A model generated the notes under the pieces. It was not told the origin of the DNA. It was given only the letters and a program-made list of their open reading frames with translations, and made no database searches. DNA of 64,000 bases from Chryseobacterium turcicum. Lineage in GTDB: Bacteria > Bacteroidota > Bacteroidia > Flavobacteriales > Weeksellaceae. Positions 16,788-24,878 of the stretch are shown here, piece by piece. The stretch is taken from NCBI RefSeq assembly GCF_021010565.1, contig NZ_JAJNAY010000002.1:992001-1056000 (forward strand). Reading direction: 5' to 3'. Position 1 is the stretch's first letter. Each line of letters opens with the position of its first letter. Position numbers and translations under genes: made by a program.

Positions 16788-18023
16788 ATGATTTCACTAT
16801 TACCGCTCAAAACATTGCAGAATGTAGAATTCAGAAATCTTCTTACCGGGAGATTTTTTATTGTTTTAGCCTTCAGGATGCTTGCAACTTTGCTCGGTTG
16901 GTGGGTTTATCAATTAACGAAAGACCCTTTTTCTATCGGACTTATCGGATTATCGGAAGTAATTCCTGCAGTAAGCTGTGCATTATACGCAGGTCACGTC
17001 ATCGATATGAATGAAAAGAAAAGACTGCTATTAATTTGCAATTATGTATATGTTTTTCTGATTAGTCTATTGATGATTCCTGCATTTTTTGATGTAGACC
17101 TTCATTTTACAGGGCACGAAATCACTTACTTTATTTACGGTGTTATTTTCTTTACCGGGATTGCCAGAGCTTTCATCGGACCTATTGTACCATCGATGAT
17201 TCCTAAAATTGTAAAGAAAGTTAATCTTCCCAGCGCTATTACGCTAAATCAGGCAACATTTTTAGTTTCTTCAGTTTGCGGTCATGCAGCAGGCGGATTT
17301 CTTATCGGATTTTTTGGAGTGAAATGGACTTTAGTGGTCATTGTTTCACTTTTATTAATTGCTTCACTTTTTTTCTGGCAATTGAAACAGCAGGTTTCGG
17401 AACATAAAAAAGATGAAGTTAAAGTATTGGAAAGCATGCGTGAAGGAATTTCTTATATTTTTAAAACTAAAGAAATTTTAGGAGCCCTTTGCCTTGATAT
17501 GTTTGCTGTACTTTTCGGAGGAGCAGTTGCCATGATTCCTGTTTTTGCTACAGATATTTTAAAATCAGGAGCCGAAGGTTTTGGATTGCTAAATGCAGCC
17601 TCAGATATCGGTTCAATGATTATCATTATTACATTATCATTGGTTCCTTTAAGAAAAAACCAAGGAAAAATTTTATTGGCTGTCGTAGCAGGTTTCGGGT
17701 TGTGTATTATCGGTTTCGGATTATCACATTATTATTGGCTGTCGTTTATGTTCTTAGTTTTAAGTGGAATGCTGGATGGTATTTCTGTGGTGATACGCGG
17801 AACAATTGTACAGCTAAAAACGCCTGACCATATTAGAGGAAGAGTTTTAAGCGTAAACTCAATTTTCATCATGTCGAGCAACGAAATGGGACAATTTGAA
17901 AGCGGAGTAATGGCCAAGCTTTTAGGTGTTGTACGTTCGGTTGTTTTTGGAGGAAGTATGACGGTATTAATTGCCTTAATTGTAGGAAGTACCAATCGTA
18001 AATTGAGAAAAATGCAATATTAA
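16788..18023 (+). CDS. MFS transporter (MFS_3/EntS-like)
   Basis: 411 residues with about 12 hydrophobic helices. After a short cytoplasmic start come NLLTGRFFIVLAFRMLATLL and WWVYQLTKDPFSIGLIGL, typical of the MFS_3 group that includes the enterobactin exporter EntS. The loop between helices 2 and 3 reads YAGHVIDMNEKKRLLLICN, the usual MFS signature with D and basic residues, and DHIRGRVLSVNSIFIMSSNEMGQFESG sits near the last pairs of helices. Inner membrane, probably proton-driven export; substrate unknown. It is transcribed alone from a box merged with the preceding terminator. Confidence 0.88.
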   Translation: MISLLPLKTLQNVEFRNLLTGRFFIVLAFRMLATLLGWWVYQLTKDPFSIGLIGLSEVIPAVSCALYAGHVIDMNEKKRLLLICNYVYVFLISLLMIPAFFDVDLHFTGHEITYFIYGVIFFTGIARAFIGPIVPSMIPKIVKKVNLPSAITLNQATFLVSSVCGHAAGGFLIGFFGVKWTLVVIVSLLLIASLFFWQLKQQVSEHKKDEVKVLESMREGISYIFKTKEILGALCLDMFAVLFGGAVAMIPVFATDILKSGAEGFGLLNAASDIGSMIIIITLSLVPLRKNQGKILLAVVAGFGLCIIGFGLSHYYWLSFMFLVLSGMLDGISVVIRGTIVQLKTPDHIRGRVLSVNSIFIMSSNEMGQFESGVMAKLLGVVRSVVFGGSMTVLIALIVGSTNRKLRKMQY

Positions 18024-18086
18024 AAGCATTCTACCGTTATGCTATGATATATAATAAAAACTTTAATGTAAAATTAATAAATTCTT

Positions 18087-18094
18087 TATATTTG
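18087..18094 (+). promoter_or_regulatory. -7 box of first T9SS type B gene
   Basis: TATATTTG, 20 nt upstream of the ATG at 18115. Confidence 0.5.
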
Positions 18095-18114
18095 TATTAA
18101 CAAATTTTTCGAAA

Positions 18115-20196
18115 ATGAAAAAAACTCTACTCTTTTTTTTAATGATTATAACGCAGATGATTTTTGCACAATCCAGCTCAGACTGTGGCGGAACTGTGCA
18201 AGTCTGTGGGAATACACCTATCTCTTTTACACCCACCGGACCAGGTGATATTGAAGAAGACTTAGGAGGATGTATGACATCTGATGAGCACTTTTCTATC
18301 TGGTATACGTTTACCGTAGCGACATCAGGAACTTTAACATTCACCATCGTTCCCAATACGATGTCGAATGATTATGACTGGGCACTATATGGCCCGGATG
18401 TAGCATGTAATAATTTAGGAACGCCTATTAGATGTAACTATTCAGGAACCTCAGGTATTACAGGATTAAATTTCACCAATACAAATACAACATCTACTGC
18501 TACAGGCTCACCATTTTGTTCATTTATGAATGTTGTGGCGGGACAAACTTATTACATCGTTGTTGACAACTTCTCTCAGTCAGCAAGTGGATTTGTATTA
18601 AATTGGGGCGGAACAGCGACATTGGTTTCACCATTTAATTCAGCTTTCCAACCCAATCCATTTATTCCACCAGGAGGCCCAGCAGCTAATCCTACTGCAC
18701 CTAACGAAGTAATTGTATGTACAGACCCTCCAACATTTGACTTTAGCACACTGTCTGCAGGAATTATAAACGGTAATCCTAATTTTGTAGTTTCTTACTA
18801 TACAAACACCAATGATGCAATTAGTGGAAACAGTCCTATTTTAAGCCCTATCGCTGTAAATACAACCACCACTTATTATTATGTAATTACTTATTCTGAC
18901 CCAAGTGCACCAGGTGGTGCCATCAGTAAATGCAGACTCCCAGGAACCTTTAAGTTTGTGCAACGTGCAATCAAAGTAGTTGATGTTACTTTAACAAGCT
19001 GTAACAACAACAATGCGGGAACTGCAATGTATGATTTAACGACAGCAAACGTAATAAATGATCCTCTGGTCATTAAGAAGTACTATCCTACCCTTGCAGA
19101 TTTGAATAATGGAACAAGTGAAATCACCAATCCTTATCAATATGTATCTGCAACAGGTTCTGTTTTTGTTTTGGTTACTTCGCAATTTGGATGTACTGAT
19201 ATTGCAGAAATCAAGCTAACATTTTTTGCAGAAATCATCGTAACTGAAGCTACCTTGAGATCTTGTTTTATTGAGACCAATCCTTCAACTGCTCAATTTG
19301 ATCTTACTCAAGCAACCGTAAATGGACAAGGAGGAATGACTAAAAAGTACTACCCTTCAGTAGCTGATGCTATAAACCAAACCAACGAAATCGCACTTCC
19401 TGCAACGCACATTGCGCCTACCGGATATGCATATGTGAGAGTTTCTAATGTAAATGGATGCTATAAAATTGCAAAAGTGAACTTAATTGTTATTTCACCT
19501 GTATATTCATCAGTTTTAGTCGATAAAATTATCTGTGCAGAAGACAAAACAACTTTAGATGCAGGCCCAGGATTTAGTAGTTATCTATGGAGCACAGGTG
19601 CTACGACTCAAACCATAAGCAATGTAGGAGTAGGAACATACTGGGTTAAATTAAAAACTGGGGACTGTACCGCAAAACAAAATGTGAAAGTTTATGCTTC
19701 TGAGATACCAGTTGTTTCAAACATTGAAATATCAAACAGTACAATTACCGTGCATGTTATTGGGGGTATAGCTCCTTATCAATACTCACTTAACAATGAC
19801 GCAAACTGGCAAGACTCTAATGTTTTCAGCAATATTTCAAGAGGTGACCACACAGTTTACGTAAGAGACAACTACAAGTGTGTACCCGTTCAAATAAGTG
19901 TAGTGGTACCAAATATTACAAATGTAATTACCCCCAATGGAGATGGTATGAATGACGTAATAGACTACTCTGCATTATCAGGAAAACAAAATTTAGTTCT
20001 TAGTATTTTTGACAGATATGGTGCTAAAATCTACCAAGCTGATAAAACAAATGGATACAAGTGGGATGGATCCTCTAATGGAGGTAAAAAAGCATCAACA
20101 GGTAATTATTGGTATTCTGTAACGTGGAATGAAAACAATAAACAAAGTACACAAATCAAGTTCTCTGGATGGGTATTATTGAAAAACAGAGAATAA
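18115..20196 (+). CDS. T9SS type B cargo, copy 1 (CUB/PPC-like N-terminal domain)
   Basis: 693 residues. A signal peptide ends at FAQ (residue 19). Residues about 20-165 form a Cys-containing beta domain (GDIEEDLGGCMTSDEHFSIW, SNDYDWALYGPDVACNNLG, PIRCNYSG, YYIVVDNFSQS, LNWGGTA) seen in many secreted flavobacterial proteins. Two repeats of about 85 residues follow (KKYYPTLADLNNGTSEITNP and KKYYPSVADAINQTNEI), then an Ig-like segment (DAGPGFSSYLWSTGATTQTI), then the gliding-motility-associated C-terminal domain (ITPNGDGMNDVIDYSAL, IFDRYGAKIY, WKLNRE-like end VLLKNRE) that acts as a type B sorting signal. First of four related genes; probably a surface adhesin or binding protein. Confidence 0.9.
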   Translation: MKKTLLFFLMIITQMIFAQSSSDCGGTVQVCGNTPISFTPTGPGDIEEDLGGCMTSDEHFSIWYTFTVATSGTLTFTIVPNTMSNDYDWALYGPDVACNNLGTPIRCNYSGTSGITGLNFTNTNTTSTATGSPFCSFMNVVAGQTYYIVVDNFSQSASGFVLNWGGTATLVSPFNSAFQPNPFIPPGGPAANPTAPNEVIVCTDPPTFDFSTLSAGIINGNPNFVVSYYTNTNDAISGNSPILSPIAVNTTTTYYYVITYSDPSAPGGAISKCRLPGTFKFVQRAIKVVDVTLTSCNNNNAGTAMYDLTTANVINDPLVIKKYYPTLADLNNGTSEITNPYQYVSATGSVFVLVTSQFGCTDIAEIKLTFFAEIIVTEATLRSCFIETNPSTAQFDLTQATVNGQGGMTKKYYPSVADAINQTNEIALPATHIAPTGYAYVRVSNVNGCYKIAKVNLIVISPVYSSVLVDKIICAEDKTTLDAGPGFSSYLWSTGATTQTISNVGVGTYWVKLKTGDCTAKQNVKVYASEIPVVSNIEISNSTITVHVIGGIAPYQYSLNNDANWQDSNVFSNISRGDHTVYVRDNYKCVPVQISVVVPNITNVITPNGDGMNDVIDYSALSGKQNLVLSIFDRYGAKIYQADKTNGYKWDGSSNGGKKASTGNYWYSVTWNENNKQSTQIKFSGWVLLKNRE

Positions 20197-20214
20197 TAAT
20201 TTAAACAAAATATG

Positions 20215-20239
20215 AAAAGCCGCTTACTAAGCGGCTTTT
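20215..20239 (+). terminator. Terminator after T9SS type B copy 1
   Basis: 11-bp perfect stem AAAAGCCGCTT/AAGCGGCTTTT with loop ACT and a T-tract. Confidence 0.9.
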
Positions 20240-20258
20240 TTATATTTTAAACAATATA

Positions 20259-20290
20259 TTGTTTAATTAATTAATTTTTTGTTAAATTTG
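20259..20290 (+). promoter_or_regulatory. Promoter of T9SS type B copy 2
   Basis: TTG at 20259-20261 and TAAATTTG at 20283-20290 are separated by 21 nt, the spacing expected of Bacteroidota -33/-7 promoters. The leader is 19 nt. Confidence 0.6.
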
Positions 20291-20309
20291 TAAACAAAAT
20301 CATTTGAAA

Positions 20310-22385
20310 ATGAGAAAACTACTACTTTTTTTTATTTTAATTACTTCACAACTATATTATTCACAATCAGATTGCATCTCGGCAATTCCTGTTTGTGGTA
20401 ATTCTGGCTTTTCTTACAACTCTCAAGGTCATGGAAATATTCCTGAAGAACTTGGAGGATGTTTAGCAACCGATGAAAGATATACAGTTTGGTACACATT
20501 TACCATTGCTACTTCAGGAACATTAACTTTTACTATTGACCCTGCTGTATTTGCAGATGATTACGATTTTGGAGTATATGGACCCAATGTAACCTGTGCA
20601 GCTTTAGGTAATCCTATCAGATGTAATTATTCAGGAGCTGACGGCCCTACAGGGCTTTCATTATTAGCAACTAACCCCAATGGAGGTGGAGGAGCACCTG
20701 GACAATGGAGTAGCTTTATGGATGTTGTTGCTGGAGAGAAATATTATTTAGTTATTGATAATTTCTCTCAATCACAAACTGGTTTTTCATTAAACTGGGG
20801 AGGTACCGCAACATTAACTTCGGCTTTTACAAATCCGGCATTAACTCCTAACCCATTTATTACCCCGGGAATACCTAATGCAACGGATCCTGCTCTTCCT
20901 AATGAAATCTTAAAATGTAACTTACCTACTCAGTTTGATTTCACGACATTAACAGCAGGTATACTAAATGGTAACCCAAATTTCACCGTAACATATCATA
21001 ATCTTAATAATGATGCAATTACAGGAAATAGTCCTTTGACAGTTGCTATGGTAGATGGAACAACGATTTATTATTATAGAATAAAATATACAGACCCTGC
21101 AGATCCTACAAATCCGATTAATGGATGTTTCCAATTAGGAAAATTCAAATTCAGACAAGGAAATATTGTACCTAAAAATGCAACACTCCAAGCCTGTAAC
21201 AACAACGGTGCAGGAACTGGAACATACAACCTTAATACCGCAGATGTTTTTGATGACGCAACTGCGACAAAAAAATACTATCTTACATTAGCAGATTTAA
21301 ATGCGGGAATCAATCAAATTACAAATCCTACAGCTTATGTATCTGCACCTAAAACAATTTATGTAAAAGTATCATCAGTTGAAGGCTGTACAGCTTACTC
21401 TACAATTACTTTAGAATTCTTCCCTGTAGTAATTGTAACACCAGCAACTTTAGAATCTTGCTTTATTGAGGGAGCCATTACAACTGCTTCTTTTGACCTT
21501 ACACAAGCTAACGTAACCACTCAATTAGGAACTACAAAAAGATTTTTTGCGACTATGGCAAATGCTTTAGCTGGTACTAACGAAATTATTCCTGCAAACA
21601 ATTACATTACAACAAGTAAAGATGTATATGTAAGAGTAACTAATAATGACGGATGTTACGCAATTACAAAAATCACATTAAAAGTTATACCACCAGTAAA
21701 ATCATCAGTTCTTAAAGACAAAACAATTTGTTTTGAAGACAAAACTACATTAGATGCAGGACCTGGATTCAGTGAATACGAATGGAGCACGGGTGCTACA
21801 ACACAAGTTATTTCAAATGTTGGTGTAGGTGCTTATTGGGTAAAATTAAAAACTGGAAAATGTTTTACACTTCAGCAAGTACATGTTTATGCTACACAGC
21901 AGCCAGTAATTGCAAGCATCGACATTACAAATAATACAATTACCGTAAACGCATCGGGAGGGTCTGCACCATACCAATATTCATTGAATGGAATCAACTG
22001 GCAAGGCTCTAATGTGTTCTCAGGATTACCAAGAGGTGAAAATAAAATTTTTGTAAAAGATTCATATGATTGTAACCCTGTACAAATACAAGTTACTGTT
22101 CCGAATCTCGTTAATGCTATTACACCAAACGGAGACAACGTTAACGACGAAATAGACTATTCTGCATTAGCATACAAAAAGAATTTATTATTCGTTGTTT
22201 ACAACAGATATGGTAATAAAGTCTATGAAGCTGATAAAATAAGAAACTTCAAATGGAATGGTACTTCAGGAGGTAAAAAAATCTCTACAGGAACCTACTG
22301 GTATACGATTACATGGAATGAAAATGATAAAAACAGTACACCAACCAAATACGAAGGATGGGTACTCGTAAAAAATAGAGAATAA
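20310..22385 (+). CDS. T9SS type B cargo, copy 2 (CUB/PPC-like N-terminal domain)
   Basis: 691 residues from the ATG at 20310; an in-frame TTG at 20304 would add two. Same domain order as the gene upstream: signal peptide ending YSQ (about residue 19), Cys-bearing beta domain (EELGGCLATDERYTVWYTFT, DYDFGVYGPNV, IRCNYSGADG, NFSQSQTGFSLNWGG), two repeats (KKYYLTLADLNAGINQITNP, KRFFATMANALAGTNEI), Ig-like segment and the ITPNGDNVNDEIDYSAL type B sorting domain ending VLVKNRE. Its last 200 residues are closer to the lectin protein at 24879 than to its own tandem partner, which suggests exchange of C-terminal modules. Surface protein, ligand unknown. Confidence 0.9.
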   Translation: MRKLLLFFILITSQLYYSQSDCISAIPVCGNSGFSYNSQGHGNIPEELGGCLATDERYTVWYTFTIATSGTLTFTIDPAVFADDYDFGVYGPNVTCAALGNPIRCNYSGADGPTGLSLLATNPNGGGGAPGQWSSFMDVVAGEKYYLVIDNFSQSQTGFSLNWGGTATLTSAFTNPALTPNPFITPGIPNATDPALPNEILKCNLPTQFDFTTLTAGILNGNPNFTVTYHNLNNDAITGNSPLTVAMVDGTTIYYYRIKYTDPADPTNPINGCFQLGKFKFRQGNIVPKNATLQACNNNGAGTGTYNLNTADVFDDATATKKYYLTLADLNAGINQITNPTAYVSAPKTIYVKVSSVEGCTAYSTITLEFFPVVIVTPATLESCFIEGAITTASFDLTQANVTTQLGTTKRFFATMANALAGTNEIIPANNYITTSKDVYVRVTNNDGCYAITKITLKVIPPVKSSVLKDKTICFEDKTTLDAGPGFSEYEWSTGATTQVISNVGVGAYWVKLKTGKCFTLQQVHVYATQQPVIASIDITNNTITVNASGGSAPYQYSLNGINWQGSNVFSGLPRGENKIFVKDSYDCNPVQIQVTVPNLVNAITPNGDNVNDEIDYSALAYKKNLLFVVYNRYGNKVYEADKIRNFKWNGTSGGKKISTGTYWYTITWNENDKNSTPTKYEGWVLVKNRE

Positions 22386-22405
22386 TATTTTTTCACAATC
22401 ATCAT

Positions 22406-22431
22406 AAATCACCTCAGCAATGGGGTGATTT
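22406..22431 (+). terminator. Terminator after T9SS type B copy 2
   Basis: 8-bp stem AAATCACC/GGTGATTT with 10-nt loop followed by T8. Confidence 0.85.
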
Positions 22432-22526
22432 TTTTTATTAACACTAAACCTCATCTATTTACAATAGTTGAGTTATGTTTTCCATAGAATTGTTAGTTAC
22501 TATTTTAAAATTATTTTTTAAAAAAC

Positions 22527-22534
22527 TATCTTTG
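22527..22534 (+). promoter_or_regulatory. -7 box of dnaB, 4 nt from ATG
   Basis: TATCTTTG matches TAnnTTTG exactly and ends 4 nt before the ATG at 22539, predicting a leaderless dnaB mRNA. Confidence 0.65.
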
Positions 22535-22538
22535 CATA

Positions 22539-24116
22539 ATGGCGCAGAAAGAAACACTCTCTTCTCTTACACAAGGGAATTTTGCGAGAGAACTATCAAT
22601 TGCTGATGGAAAAATGCCTCCTAATGCAATAGATTTTGAAAGATTGGTAATCGGTACTTTTTTAATTGATAAAAAAGGGCTCGATCATTCTATCGACCTT
22701 CTTACTCCGGAAGTATTCTATGACCCAAGACATCAGGTCATATTTGCTACAATTCTAAAATTGTACGAAGCAAACCATCCGGTAGATATTATGACTGTTA
22801 TTCAGGAGATGAAAAAAACAGACAAACTAAGCTCTGCAGGTGGTGACCACTACATTATCGAGCTTACAATGGGGGTAAGCTCATCTGCCCACATTGAATA
22901 TCATGTACGTGTTATTCTTGAAAAATACATTTTAAGAAGCTTAATTAATGTGTCGGCGAATGTTATAGATACTTCATACAAAGAATCTACTGACGTCTTT
23001 GAACTCTTAGATAAAGCCGAACAATCTTTTTTTGAAATCACCAATGGAACCATCAAAAAAGGGTTTGATACCGCTAATACTTTAGTAAAAGAAGCTATTG
23101 ATATCATTAAATCTTTAAAAGACAAAGAAGGAATTTCGGGGGTACCTTCCGGATTTAGAGATGTGGATAAAGAAACTGGAGGTTGGCAAAATTCTGACCT
23201 TATTATCGTTGCGGCACGTCCTGCGATGGGAAAAACTGCATTTATCCTTTCAATGGCTAGAAATATTGCTGTTGAGTACAAAATCCCAATGGCTTTGTTC
23301 TCATTAGAGATGGCATCGGTACAGCTTATCACCAGAATGATTGCTTCCGAGACCAAAATATCATCAGAAAAATTAAGAAAAGGAACGCTGGACGACGAAG
23401 AGTGGCAAAGACTATTCTCGAATGTATCTGAATTAGAAAATGCCCCTTTATATATTGACGAAACTCCTTCCCTATCAATATTTGACTTTAGAGCAAAATG
23501 CCGAAGACTGGTTATGCAGCATGGAGTAAGACTTATCATGGTCGATTACCTTCAGCTGATGACTGCCGGAAGCGGTGGTAAAGGAGGCGGAAACCGTGAA
23601 CAGGAAATCTCAATGATTTCTCGTTCATTAAAAGCCATTGCAAAAGAATTAAATGTGCCTGTGATTGCACTTTCTCAGCTTTCGAGAAGTGTGGAAACCC
23701 GTCCTGGAAAACGACCTCAGCTTTCTGACCTTAGGGAATCTGGAGCAATTGAGCAGGATGCCGATATCGTATCATTTATTTTCAGACCCGAATATTATAA
23801 AATTACCGTTTGGGATAATGATGAAGATGGAGCAGAAACATCTACCGAAAACCAAGCAGAATTGATTATTGCCAAACACAGAAATGGTGCGACTGCCGAC
23901 GTAAGATTATCTTTCTTAAAACATTTTGCAAAATTTGGGAATATTGAAGAAGCAACCAACGGGATGGGTCTTTCAACTCCATTTGGAGAACCGAGTGGTT
24001 TCGAAAAAATAAAAACGACTATTCAGCCAGGTGCAGCTTTCGATTTACCAGACAGTTCTAAACTTTCGGGATCTTCTATGAATGATCTTGATGATGAAGA
24101 AGACTTTCCGTTCTAA
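22539..24116 (+). CDS. dnaB: Replicative DNA helicase
   Basis: Hexameric 5'-3' helicase that unwinds DNA at the replication fork and carries primase. 525 residues. The N-terminal primase-interaction domain spans about 30-130 (PPNAIDFERLVIGTFLID, GGDHYIIEL), then a linker and a RecA-like domain with Walker A ARPAMGKT at 226-233, SLEMASVQLITRMIASET, the Walker B-type VDYLQLM and LSQLSRSVETR with the Arg finger region, and DLRESGAIEQDADIV. The C-terminal tail is acidic (DLDDEEDFPF). No intein is present. It lies between T9SS surface-protein genes with no functional link to them. Confidence 0.98.
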   Translation: MAQKETLSSLTQGNFARELSIADGKMPPNAIDFERLVIGTFLIDKKGLDHSIDLLTPEVFYDPRHQVIFATILKLYEANHPVDIMTVIQEMKKTDKLSSAGGDHYIIELTMGVSSSAHIEYHVRVILEKYILRSLINVSANVIDTSYKESTDVFELLDKAEQSFFEITNGTIKKGFDTANTLVKEAIDIIKSLKDKEGISGVPSGFRDVDKETGGWQNSDLIIVAARPAMGKTAFILSMARNIAVEYKIPMALFSLEMASVQLITRMIASETKISSEKLRKGTLDDEEWQRLFSNVSELENAPLYIDETPSLSIFDFRAKCRRLVMQHGVRLIMVDYLQLMTAGSGGKGGGNREQEISMISRSLKAIAKELNVPVIALSQLSRSVETRPGKRPQLSDLRESGAIEQDADIVSFIFRPEYYKITVWDNDEDGAETSTENQAELIIAKHRNGATADVRLSFLKHFAKFGNIEEATNGMGLSTPFGEPSGFEKIKTTIQPGAAFDLPDSSKLSGSSMNDLDDEEDFPF

Positions 24117-24135
24117 ATAAAACTAAGATTAAAAC

Positions 24136-24193
24136 AAAAGTTAAAGTCTGTTTAAAATTTCAGTTTTGAAAAATTAAACAGACTTTAACTTTT
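24136..24193 (+). terminator. Long perfect hairpin after dnaB
   Basis: Two 20-nt arms (24136-24155 and 24174-24193) are exact reverse complements around an 18-nt loop; the 3' arm runs into a T-rich stretch. Unusually long for an intrinsic terminator in this window. Confidence 0.85.
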
Positions 24194-24245
24194 TTAATTT
24201 TGTTTAAAACCTCGACCTTACTCTAAACTTTACTTCAACATTTAA

Positions 24246-24722
24246 ATGAGAATTGAAATATACACTGATGGAGCTTGTAGCGGAAACCCCGGAAAAGGAG
24301 GTTATGGAATCTTGATGCGCGTTCCCGAAAAAAATTATCAAAAAACATTTTCTAAAGGATTCAGAAAAACCACCAATAACCGAATGGAACTTTTGGCGGT
24401 AATTACTGCATTAGAAAAATTGAAATCAACAGAAAATGACATTCACGTTTTTACAGACAGCAAATATGTTTCTGATGCCGTTAACCAAAATTGGATTTTA
24501 GGGTGGATTAAACGAGGCTGGAAAAATGTAAAAAACCCAGATCTTTGGAAGAGGTTTGTGGTACTTTATAATCAGCATAGTCCAAAAATGCATTGGGTAA
24601 AGGGCCATGCGGGACATTTCGAAAATGAGCTTTGCGATAAGCTGGCAGTAGCAGCAGCAAATTCTGAAAAACTGGAAGTAGATTCTTATTTTGAAAGCTT
24701 AGAAAATAATTCACTATTTTGA
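24246..24722 (+). CDS. rnhA: Ribonuclease HI
   Basis: Cleaves the RNA strand of RNA-DNA hybrids, including R-loops and primer remnants; cytoplasmic. 158 residues, the normal size. Catalytic residues: D8 in IYTDGACSGNPGKGGYG, E in NNRMELLAVI, D in VFTDSKYV, and the late D in NELCDKLA after the VKGHAGH loop with its catalytic His. The basic handle region (LGWIKRGWKNVKNPDLWKR) is complete. No clear terminator follows. It sits after dnaB but is separated from it by the long hairpin, so it is probably a separate transcript. Confidence 0.97.
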   Translation: MRIEIYTDGACSGNPGKGGYGILMRVPEKNYQKTFSKGFRKTTNNRMELLAVITALEKLKSTENDIHVFTDSKYVSDAVNQNWILGWIKRGWKNVKNPDLWKRFVVLYNQHSPKMHWVKGHAGHFENELCDKLAVAAANSEKLEVDSYFESLENNSLF

Positions 24723-24878
24723 ATGAAACTAAGATATCGCTTATCATATTCAACTTTTCGTTATCATTGGTATTTTTCATTGCATAAAACCTAATTTTTT
24801 CTATTAAATTAACTATTTATATTTATTTATTAGTGAAGATTTAATATCTTTACCCGTCTAATAAAAGTATCCTAATAA

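Noticed and set aside
22901..23539. 212-codon minus-strand frame inside dnaB
   Set aside because: Antisense shadow of a certain essential gene, no start signals or recognisable domains.
24723..24878. Small gene in the rnhA to lectin gap
   Set aside because: AT-rich with no frame longer than about 40 codons that has a plausible start.
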